A DNA stretch of 64,000 bases from Pseudomonadota bacterium (GTDB taxonomy: Bacteria > Pseudomonadota > Alphaproteobacteria > Sphingomonadales > Sphingomonadaceae): assembly GCA_023389105.1 (NCBI GenBank), contig JAEWEY010000010.1, positions 186,001 through 250,000 on the forward strand, in the 5' to 3' direction. The translations under genes were made by a program, and so were the position numbers. Shown in pieces: positions 16,381-23,378 of this stretch. The first letter of the stretch is position 1. Every line of letters begins with the position of its first letter. Below the pieces are notes generated by a model, which ran no database searches, was not told the origin of the DNA, and saw nothing but the letters and a program-made list of their open reading frames with translations.

Positions 16381-18792
16381 TTACTCCGCAGGGACTGCTG
16401 CTAGTCGTCCCTCCGGGACTTGCATTCCGCGCGGCTTGCGCAACTTGGCAATGAAGTCCCAGCCCATCAGGAGCCCGCCGGCCGAAAACACGACATCGCC
16501 TGGCAAGCGCATCCACTGCCAGAAGAGTGTCTGATCGTAGAAGGCCTGGCTGCGTGCCCACGCATAGCCATGCTCGAACACGGCATTGAGCTGCGGCCAG
16601 CCGATCGGGAAGAAGTGGAGGAAGATCCACATCCCGAGGCCAAGATTGTAGCACCAGAAGGCGATGCGGCCGGGCGTCTCATTGAATTCAGCGTCGGGGC
16701 CCGCACGATACCTCAGGCAGAAATAGATCAGTCCGAGGGCGAGCAGGCCGAAAGCCCCAAACAAGGAGGTGTGGGCGTGATTGAGCGTCAGGAAGGTGCC
16801 GTGCTCGTAATAATTGACGAGCGGTGCATTGAGCGTTCCGCCCCCGAACACGCCGGCGCCGACGAAATTCCAGAAGGCAGAGCCGAGGATGTAGAGGTAG
16901 GCGAGCCCATAATCGAAGCTCGCGCTACCCTTGATCAGGCGGTGCTGCGAGATCGCTTCCAGGATCAGGAGCACGAGCGGCAGCACCTCGATGAACGAGA
17001 ACATCGATCCCAGCGGCACCCACATGCCCCCACCGCCGCCCCAGTACAGGTGGTGCCCCGTGCCGAGGACTCCACCGAGGAAGATCAGAATGAGCTCGAG
17101 ATAGACGGAGCGCTCGGCGAGCTTGCGGGAGACGAGACCGAGCGACATCAAGAGATAGGCGCTCATGGCGACGGCGAAGAATTCGAACGACTGCTCGACC
17201 CAGAGGTGGACGACCCACCAGCGCCAGAAGTCAGTGATCGTGAACGACTTCTCGATCCCTGTCAGCGGAATCATGCCGAAGATGTAAAGCACGGCGACGT
17301 TGATCGTGGCGGCCCAGATCAGGTGCTCCAGCCTGATCTTCCCGCTCCAGAACTGCCGGGTGGCTTCCAGTACCGTGTCACGGCTTGGCCACAGCGCACG
17401 GAACATGAGCCCGCTCCAGCTCAGCAGCGCGACAAAAAACAGGATTTGCCAGAAGCGCCCGAGCTGGATGTAGGACAGGCCCTGGTTGCCGAACCAGAAC
17501 CAGCCTTTGTCGATCACTCCCTGAATACCGAGGTAGTTGCCGGTAAGTGCTGCGGCGACGACGAACAACGAAACCCAAAACAGGAGATCGACAAGGAAAC
17601 CTTGGCCCTTCGCCTCACGTCCGCCCGCTATCGCCGGAGCAATGAACAGACCACTGGCAATCCATCCTAGACCAATCCAGATGATCGGCGCCTGCAGGTG
17701 GAAGCTCCTGAGGAAATTGAACGGCAGGATATAGTTGAGCTGAACGCCGTAGAAGGTCGCGCGGTCGTAGTAGGAGTGCGCCATGATGGCGCCGGCGCCT
17801 TGTGACGCAAGGAACACGAGCGCGACCACCAGGAAGTATTTTCCGGTCTTGATCTGGCTTGGCGTCAGCGCCCGGTAGACTGCGAGACCGCGCTCCATCG
17901 GCGCGTCGTCGGGATGGTCGAGATAGGCTCGATAGAGCCACAGAACGAACCCCATCGCGAAAAAGGTGAAGCAGAAGCTGATCCAGGTCCACTGGAAGGT
18001 ATTGGTTGTGGGGGTATTTCCGACCGATGGCTCATAGGGCCAGTTTTCCGTCCACGACGTGTTCGGATGGTCGGGCCTCCGCGCCACGGTGGTGATGGCC
18101 GAATAGATGATGAAGTCGGCGGTCTGCTTGCGCAGTTGCGGGTCGAGGCTCTTTGCGGGAACCCACCCGGCCGAAAGGTTTACGCTGTTGAGCTTGGTCG
18201 TGAGCTCGTCTTGCAGCCCGCGAACCGCCTGCGCCGCCGCATCGGGCAAGACCACCCTGGGCTGCGTAAGATCAATCGACTGGAGCTGCTTTTGCATGGT
18301 CGCGGTTGCAGCAGCGTCGACCAGGGCATCGGTTGGCGAACTGGCGGCTGGCGTCGTCGGTTCGGGCGTTCCAGCCGGCCCCGTTGTCGCTAGCGATTTG
18401 TTGGCCGGCGCCGGAGTGCCGGGAGGCGTCGCGCCGGACCTGGACAGACCCTGCTTTGTAAGGACGCCCAGCCGGACGAGTGCGGAGGCAGTATAATCCT
18501 CCCCAAAGTAGGACCCCATGCCGTAGATGCTGCCGTAATCCATGAGGTCGGCTTTTTGAAAGCCACCCTTTCCGGCGACGATGTCGTCGGCGGACATCAG
18601 CACTTTCCCGGCGCTATCGGTGAATGCCTGCGGATGCGGAGGTGCCTGATCGTAGGTTCGGACCGTTGCCCAGCCGAGCAGGCCGAAACAGACTACGGCG
18701 ACGATGAGCAATACCCATTTCAGGATGTCACTGACGGGATCAACGGAGGGAGCGAGATCTGTAAGAGCGCTTTCGTTCCGGGCTTCCGCCAT
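16381..18792 (-). CDS. norB: Quinol-dependent nitric oxide reductase (qNOR), 803 aa
   Basis: Single-subunit NO reductase that reduces 2 NO to N2O with electrons from quinol at the inner membrane. It has an N-terminal helix, a periplasmic domain, then about 13 helices with the haem-copper-oxidase core (HLWVEQSFEFFAVAMSAYL, GTGHHLYWGG, NHAHTSLFGAFG with binuclear-centre His residues). Unusually, the N-terminal periplasmic domain carries a Thr/Pro/Ala-rich insert at about residues 115-165 (PPGTPAPANKSLA, then PEPTTPAASSPTDAL), making it somewhat longer than usual. First gene of the norB-cupin-nnrS operon, divergent from an NnrR-like regulator. Confidence 0.93.
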   Translation of the reverse strand: MAEARNESALTDLAPSVDPVSDILKWVLLIVAVVCFGLLGWATVRTYDQAPPHPQAFTDSAGKVLMSADDIVAGKGGFQKADLMDYGSIYGMGSYFGEDYTASALVRLGVLTKQGLSRSGATPPGTPAPANKSLATTGPAGTPEPTTPAASSPTDALVDAAATATMQKQLQSIDLTQPRVVLPDAAAQAVRGLQDELTTKLNSVNLSAGWVPAKSLDPQLRKQTADFIIYSAITTVARRPDHPNTSWTENWPYEPSVGNTPTTNTFQWTWISFCFTFFAMGFVLWLYRAYLDHPDDAPMERGLAVYRALTPSQIKTGKYFLVVALVFLASQGAGAIMAHSYYDRATFYGVQLNYILPFNFLRSFHLQAPIIWIGLGWIASGLFIAPAIAGGREAKGQGFLVDLLFWVSLFVVAAALTGNYLGIQGVIDKGWFWFGNQGLSYIQLGRFWQILFFVALLSWSGLMFRALWPSRDTVLEATRQFWSGKIRLEHLIWAATINVAVLYIFGMIPLTGIEKSFTITDFWRWWVVHLWVEQSFEFFAVAMSAYLLMSLGLVSRKLAERSVYLELILIFLGGVLGTGHHLYWGGGGGMWVPLGSMFSFIEVLPLVLLILEAISQHRLIKGSASFDYGLAYLYILGSAFWNFVGAGVFGGGTLNAPLVNYYEHGTFLTLNHAHTSLFGAFGLLALGLIYFCLRYRAGPDAEFNETPGRIAFWCYNLGLGMWIFLHFFPIGWPQLNAVFEHGYAWARSQAFYDQTLFWQWMRLPGDVVFSAGGLLMGWDFIAKLRKPRGMQVPEGRLAAVPAE

Positions 18793-18845
18793 GTGTTCCT
18801 CCCTGTCAGGAGCTCTCAGCTATACGAGCTCCCCGCCGAACGAGT

Positions 18846-18859
18846 TTGCGCTAGCGCAA
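18846..18859. promoter_or_regulatory. NnrR/FNR-type operator TTGCG-CTAG-CGCAA
   Basis: A perfect palindrome; the symmetry extends to 20 bp (18843-18862). TTGCG-N4-CGCAA fits operators described for NnrR-type regulators and differs from the FNR site TTGAT-N4-ATCAA. It lies 54 nt before the norB start and 45 nt before the Crp/Fnr gene start, so one site can serve both divergent promoters. Confidence 0.85.
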
Positions 18860-18903
18860 ACTTCCGGGCACTTCCCCAGAACACCTTACGGATGTGATGA
18901 AGG

Positions 18904-19599
18904 ATGATGGGAAACGAGATTAGCGAGCTTGGGGCGATCGGCGTCTTCGCGGGCCTCGACGGGACTGCTCAGGCCCGTTGTGCCAGGAATGCCGTCCGCC
19001 GCCCTTTTTCAAAGGGAGAAATGATCTTCCAGCAGGGCGACCGCCCTGCTCGCTTCCATGCCCTACTGTCGGGTTGGGTACGGATTATGCAGGCCGGTCC
19101 CGATGGCGGGGTGTCTGTCGTGCGCTTTGTCGGCCCGGGCGAACCGTTCGGATCGTTCGCGCTGTTCACGGACAAGGGTTATCCGGCTGACGCGATTGCG
19201 GCTGTGGAGGGGGTCGAGTTGAGCTGGAGCGAAGCCCAACTTCGCCAATTGATCGAACAATATCCTTTGATTGCGATGAACCTCGTGGCGGTAGCGGCTC
19301 GGCGACTGGAAGAACTGCAGGAACGCGTTCGGGAGATTTCGACTCAACGTGCCGAGCCTCGCATCGCAAATGTGCTCCTCCGATTGGCTCACAAGGGCAG
19401 CGAACCGCGGCAGGGCGGAGGCATTGAAATGCAGATGCCGCTGGCTCGGAAAGACATAGCAGCGATGTCCGCAACCACCCTTCACACCGCCAGCAGGACA
19501 ATGTTCGCCTGGCAGCGCCGTGGTATCGTTGTCTCGATCGGGCAACGGATCTCAATCATCAACCCGAGTGAGCTCAAGCGAATGGGCGACGGAGTTTGA
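18904..19599 (+). CDS. NnrR-like Crp/Fnr-family transcriptional regulator, 231 aa
   Basis: Likely NO-responsive activator of the divergent norB operon. Cyclic-nucleotide-type sensor domain at residues 1 to about 120 (KGEMIFQQGDRPARFHALLSG; GEPFGSFALF), a dimerisation helix (LVAVAARRLEELQERVREI), then the winged helix (PLARKDIAAMSATTLHTASRTMFAWQRRGIV). Only one Cys is near the N-terminus, so an FNR iron-sulphur cluster is not expected. The recognition helix has HTASR where FNR has ETxSR, consistent with the non-FNR operator between the genes. Two Met codons open the gene; the first is used. Assignment to NnrR rests on context plus these features. Confidence 0.82.
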   Translation: MMGNEISELGAIGVFAGLDGTAQARCARNAVRRPFSKGEMIFQQGDRPARFHALLSGWVRIMQAGPDGGVSVVRFVGPGEPFGSFALFTDKGYPADAIAAVEGVELSWSEAQLRQLIEQYPLIAMNLVAVAARRLEELQERVREISTQRAEPRIANVLLRLAHKGSEPRQGGGIEMQMPLARKDIAAMSATTLHTASRTMFAWQRRGIVVSIGQRISIINPSELKRMGDGV

Positions 19600-20627
19600 A
19601 ACCTTATCGCGTCGCTCGTGTCAGTATCTTCGGGGCGAACTGTGCGGATGAACATCGGCGTGTCATATCCTTCGCAATGATCGAAACATCGAGTGTCCAC
19701 CTGGCATTTACGCGTTTGAATCCGGGACGATGAGCACCCCTGCGTCGAGCCGATTTGAACCCTGGACCAAATATCTCGACGTTGCGCTCGTTCGGCATGC
19801 CTGCGGCGCCTATGCCTATATCACGGACAAGATCGTGCTCTCAGGCCTTGCGCCTGGCCCGGCATGATGGCGGACCTGTAGCACTCCAACGAGACCGCTC
19901 AGGACCTCAATGAGGATAAACCCGAGTACAATGAGCGCCCCCCTTACTTCATTCATTTTTCCCGTAACCGCCTGCAATGCAACACGGCATTCGACTTAGA
20001 AGCCAATCGCGGCCAAACAGGTGCGACAGCCTCCGCCTGCAACCAAAGCGGTGGCGGTATCCTCGGATCAATCCTAGGAGGCATTGGCGGACAGTAGGTT
20101 TGATGCGCGACAACATGCACACACCAGACTAATGTTTCGTCCGCTGTTTTGCGGTATTGTTTCCTGGGACTCGCCACTTCTCTCCTTAACCCGCGAGTCC
20201 ATTCTGCGGCGGCCCGCTTGCCTACAAACACTGGGCCGCCGTTCTTCGTCCTTCGCGGCGGGAATCCAAATCCGCTCCCGAGGTCGCACTTCGGCATAGC
20301 AGCATCTTGATCCGGCGTTGCTCGGTATGTCGGTTCCATTGCGGACATTCCGCTTCCGCAAGAAGCTGAAGGCACCCAATGCGATCGCGATGGGCGCAAG
20401 GCGGTCGTTACTTGGGCGGCTGCAAGCGGCCCAAGGCTGGAAATTTTAGCTCTTCAATTCCGCGCAATTGCGAGAAGCAGTTTCGACTGTTCTGGGGGTC
20501 TCGGGCTCGCTCTATCACCGGCCGATTATTGCAGCCTGGGCGACTTACGGAGCCCTGAGGTTCAATGTGAGCGTCGGACCCCTGTCCATTCGCGGGGCCC
20601 GGGTGACGGATTGGTCTCGCAAATAAG
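19600..20627. other. Long gene-poor stretch before tRNA-Pro
   Basis: About 1 kb. Apart from a doubtful 45-codon frame (listed separately), the frames on both strands are short, rich in Arg/Cys/Ser and lack ribosome sites. I see no transposase, repeat copy or terminator with a T-run. It might contain decayed genes or an untranslated RNA, but nothing positive supports either. Confidence 0.4.
19730..19867 (+). CDS. Possible small protein, 45 aa
   Basis: ATG 19730 after a weak CGGGA site encodes RFEPWTKYLDVALVRHACGAYAYITDKIVLSG and a short tail. The amphipathic helical pattern is protein-like, and the frame lies 130 nt after the NnrR-like gene in the same direction. I recognise no family. Confidence 0.25.
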   Translation: MSTPASSRFEPWTKYLDVALVRHACGAYAYITDKIVLSGLAPGPA

Positions 20628-20704
20628 TGGTCGGGGAGAGAGGATTCGAACCTCCGGCCCCTGCCTCCCGAAGACAGTGCTCTACCAGGCTGAGCTACTC
20701 CCCG
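20628..20704 (-). tRNA. tRNA-Pro (anticodon CGG)
   Basis: Read on the minus strand it folds as a full cloverleaf. The acceptor stem is CGGGGAG/CTCCCCG with discriminator A and encoded CCA. The D arm contains AGCTCAGCCTGGTAGAGC, the anticodon loop is TTCGGGA (anticodon CGG), and the T loop is GGTTCGAATCC. Length is 77 nt including CCA. No integrase or att duplication is found beside it. Confidence 0.95.
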
Positions 20705-20790
20705 ACCGGAACCCGCGGATGCGACAGGTGTCGCGGCGGGAGCCAAGGCGCGCGCTCAATAGGAAAGCGCGGCGAATAGCGCAACCGCAA

Positions 20791-22089
20791 TCAGCGCCCC
20801 ACGGTTTTGAGCCAATCGGCATGCCGCACGAACTTCTCGCGCGGGCTGCCCGGGCGCGCGTTGGCGGCCTCGGTTTCTTCGATCTTGCGCCAGTCGTCAT
20901 AGTCGGTGGCCATGACACCACGCTCCTCGAGCAGGCGCTTGAGGCCGGCGGCGCCTGGGCGGTCAGCCGAGCTGCCGGCGGGCATGGCCACGACGACTTG
21001 ATCGGCGACCTCATAGGCGTCCGGGCGATTGGTGCCGATGGTGCCGCTGGGGCCGCGCCGGGCCCAGCCGACCGCGTAGAGCCGGTCGGCGACCTTGCCG
21101 CCTTCGTTGACGAACTTGCCGCCCGCGAAAGGCACGTCCGCAATCGGCGAGGTCGCGTAGCCAATGGCGCTAACGATCAGCGTCGCCGGCAGTTCGTAGG
21201 TCTCGCCGGTGCCTTGCGCGGCGCCGTTCACGTCAAGCTGCGTGCGCTCGACAATGATCCGTTCGGCGCGGCCATTGCCTTCGATAGCGATGGGCTTGGC
21301 GAAGAAATCGAAGACGATGCGCTTGGGTTTGTCGGCAGTAAGATCGGCGAAACCGCGCAACAGGCTTACCGATTTACGGAGTCCGGGTTCGAGTGGCTCG
21401 TCATCAGTCATGGGCGGGAAGTCGGCCGGTTCGATGATCGGCAACGCGGCTTCAAGATGGCCGAGCTCGCCGAGCTCCTTCGGCGTCATTGCGATCTGGT
21501 GCGGTCCACGGCGGCCGAGCAGGGTAACTGTTGTGATCGCCGAATTGTCCAAGGCATCAAGCGCGTGGCCGACAATGTCCGAACCTTCGAACTCGCCGCG
21601 CGTCTTGGACAGGATCCGCGCGCAGTCGAGCGCGACATTGCCATTGCCGACGACCGCAGCATGCATGCCATCGAGCGGCGGATCGAGGTCGACGAAATCG
21701 GGGTGGCCATTGTACCAGCCGACGAACTCGGCCGAGCCGACGACGCCTGGCAGATCCTCGCCGGGGATGCCGAGCTTGCGGTCATGCGGCGCGCCGGTAG
21801 CGAGGATTACGGCGTCGTAGAGGTCAAGTAGCTCGGCGACAGAAACGTCACGGCCGACCGTGACGTTGCCGATGAAGTCAACGCCCGCGCTGTCGACGAC
21901 CTTGTCGTAGCGCTTGCTGACGGCCTTAAGCGATTGGTGGTCAGGCGCGACGCCGAAGCGGATCAGGCCGTAGGGGACAGGGTAGCGATCGAGGATGTCG
22001 ATGCGGGCCTGATCGCCATACGCTTTCTCCAGCGCCTCGGCGGTATAGAAGCCCGCCGGACCCGAACCGACCACCGCGAAATGCCGCAT
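20791..22089 (-). CDS. fprA: Ferredoxin/adrenodoxin-NADP+ reductase, FprA-like, 432 aa
   Basis: FAD enzyme passing electrons between NADPH and a ferredoxin. The FAD-binding start reads VVGSGPAGFYTAEALEKAYG, followed by the family-typical PVPYGLIRFGVAPDHQ. The NADP-binding loop is VVGNGNVALDCARIL. The C-terminal region has GWARRGPSGTIGTNRPDA, the signature of adrenodoxin reductase-like enzymes. Length is near the usual 430-460. It is transcribed toward tRNA-Pro and follows the PHA-type gene by 46 nt; the two could share a transcript. Confidence 0.92.
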   Translation of the reverse strand: MRHFAVVGSGPAGFYTAEALEKAYGDQARIDILDRYPVPYGLIRFGVAPDHQSLKAVSKRYDKVVDSAGVDFIGNVTVGRDVSVAELLDLYDAVILATGAPHDRKLGIPGEDLPGVVGSAEFVGWYNGHPDFVDLDPPLDGMHAAVVGNGNVALDCARILSKTRGEFEGSDIVGHALDALDNSAITTVTLLGRRGPHQIAMTPKELGELGHLEAALPIIEPADFPPMTDDEPLEPGLRKSVSLLRGFADLTADKPKRIVFDFFAKPIAIEGNGRAERIIVERTQLDVNGAAQGTGETYELPATLIVSAIGYATSPIADVPFAGGKFVNEGGKVADRLYAVGWARRGPSGTIGTNRPDAYEVADQVVVAMPAGSSADRPGAAGLKRLLEERGVMATDYDDWRKIEETEAANARPGSPREKFVRHADWLKTVGR

Positions 22090-22135
22090 GCCGCCTCCTC
22101 TGCTGCGAGAACCTTAGCGGCGCAGGTGGCGAGCG

Positions 22136-22453
22136 TCAGCCCTTGCTGTGATCCTCAAGCAGGACGCTGCCCTTCTTCTGCAGCGCACCCTGGATGACGC
22201 CGGCGAACATTCCGAGCATGCCCGGGAGCAGGACCTTCAGATGAACCTTCGTCTCCATCACATCGATCGTTGCCGCGACGGTCTGGCCCATGGCGGCGAT
22301 GTCGAGGTTTAGCTGATCGCCATTCCAGCCCGACTGCACCTGCGCGCCACCCGGGATGTGCTCGGTCAGCTTGTGCACGTTGTTGGCAATGCGGCGGCGG
22401 GCTTCGTCCTTGCCGAGGCTGTGCGGCAGGTCGACGTCGATGGGCTGGCTCAT
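22136..22453 (-). CDS. Polyhydroxyalkanoic acid system family protein, 105 aa
   Basis: Start set at ATG 22453 (MSQPIDVDLPHSLGKDEA); the in-frame extension to 22567 is not protein-like and crosses the divergent gene's promoter. The pattern HSLGKDEARRRIANNVHKL, then QSGWNGDQLNLDI and ATIDVMETKVHLKVLLPGML fits the PHA_gran_rgn family, small proteins often found near PHA genes. No PHA synthase gene is in the window, so a role in granules is not shown here. Probably cytoplasmic. Confidence 0.8.
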   Translation of the reverse strand: MSQPIDVDLPHSLGKDEARRRIANNVHKLTEHIPGGAQVQSGWNGDQLNLDIAAMGQTVAATIDVMETKVHLKVLLPGMLGMFAGVIQGALQKKGSVLLEDHSKG

Positions 22454-22515
22454 ATTCGCGATGTCGGCGGGTCTTCGCCGCTTTTCAAGCAGGGTGCGCA
22501 GGCTATGGTCGGCCA

Positions 22516-23310
22516 ATGCGTAAGTTTGCCTTGATTGCCGCGGTCCTCGCTTCTCCTTCAACAGCACAAACGCCGCCTGTTTCGCCGGCGCCGATTGCCG
22601 CCGTGCCGGCTGATCCGGCGGCGGCGTACATCACCGCGGGCCAGGACGAGCCCGGCTATCGCAGCTGGTATCTTGCCGCGCCCGAGCGCGCGCAGCTGGT
22701 GCGCGCCTTCAACGACTATCTAAATGGCGCCCAGGTGGGCGGGGTCGTTCCGACCTGGCAATTGCTGCGCACCGCGACGTCTTGGCAAAGTTGCGGGGCT
22801 CAGCCCTTCGAAATTCCACCGACCGAGGAATGGCCGCACATCATCAACACGCTGCGCTACATCCGCGATTACGTAATCCCGGCGCTCGGGCCGGTGGAGC
22901 CGGTCTCGGCCTATCGCAATCCTTCGCTCAACGTCTGCGCGGGCGGCGCACCGGAGAGCGCGCACAAGCTCTATTCCGCAATCGACATGGTGCCTCTACG
23001 CCCGGTTGAGAGGGTGACCATGATGCGGACTCTTTGCGGCGATCATAACCGTCATGGCGGAGGATATCAGGCGGGCTTGGGCTTCTACGCATTCATCCGT
23101 TTTCACGTGGACAGCACCAAGTATCGTCGTTGGAACATGGATCCTGCGGTGGCAGCGGAATGCCCCCCAATACTACATCCTGAGGACGTCGCTTCGGTTG
23201 GCCAGCCAATTCCAGCCGGCACGCCGGCTGCACCCGGTACGGACCCGCTCGCCGCTCAGCCGGCGCCTTCTCCTCCGCCACCGACGCCCGAGCGGGGTCA
23301 GCCACATTAG
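22516..23310 (+). CDS. Peptidase M15-family secreted protein, 264 aa
   Basis: The start at 22516 gives a signal peptide (MRKFALIAAVLASPSTAQT). The zinc peptidase region shows SAYRNPSLN, then SAHKLYSAIDMVP (His and Asp ligands in the SxHxxxxAxD pattern) and GFYAFIRFHVDS with the last His, as in M15 peptidases that cut peptidoglycan cross-links (D-Ala-D-Ala carboxypeptidase type). An unstructured Pro-rich tail closes the protein (PAGTPAAPGTDPL; PSPPPPTPERGQP). It is divergent from the PHA-type gene. Likely periplasmic; substrate specificity unknown. Confidence 0.8.
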   Translation: MRKFALIAAVLASPSTAQTPPVSPAPIAAVPADPAAAYITAGQDEPGYRSWYLAAPERAQLVRAFNDYLNGAQVGGVVPTWQLLRTATSWQSCGAQPFEIPPTEEWPHIINTLRYIRDYVIPALGPVEPVSAYRNPSLNVCAGGAPESAHKLYSAIDMVPLRPVERVTMMRTLCGDHNRHGGGYQAGLGFYAFIRFHVDSTKYRRWNMDPAVAAECPPILHPEDVASVGQPIPAGTPAAPGTDPLAAQPAPSPPPPTPERGQPH

Positions 23311-23323
23311 TGGGCCGCGCAGT

Positions 23324-23351
23324 CTTGTGTTGCCAATGTGCAACACCATAT
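23324..23351 (+). promoter_or_regulatory. Candidate heat-shock (sigma-32) promoter of clpB
   Basis: CTTGTGT at 23324-23330 and CACCATAT at 23344-23351 are separated by 13 nt, close to the sigma-32 pattern CTTGAAA-N13-CCCCATAT. They lie about 28 nt before the clpB start. Found by eye only. Confidence 0.4.
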
Positions 23352-23378
23352 CGACCCCAAGATATAGAGGGGTGAAGA

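Noticed and set aside
16420..17670. 416-codon plus-strand open frame
   Set aside because: Antisense of norB; Glu/Pro/Arg-rich shadow.
20628..20704. tRNA-Pro as attachment site of an integrated element
   Set aside because: The only recombinase gene is 6 kb away, truncated, and no duplicate of the tRNA 3' end was seen.
20408..20746. 112-codon minus-strand frame with GVAQPGRALSSGGRGRRFES
   Set aside because: This is the well-known false protein produced by translating a tRNA gene; it covers tRNA-Pro. The plus-strand GERIRTSGPCLPK frame has the same origin.
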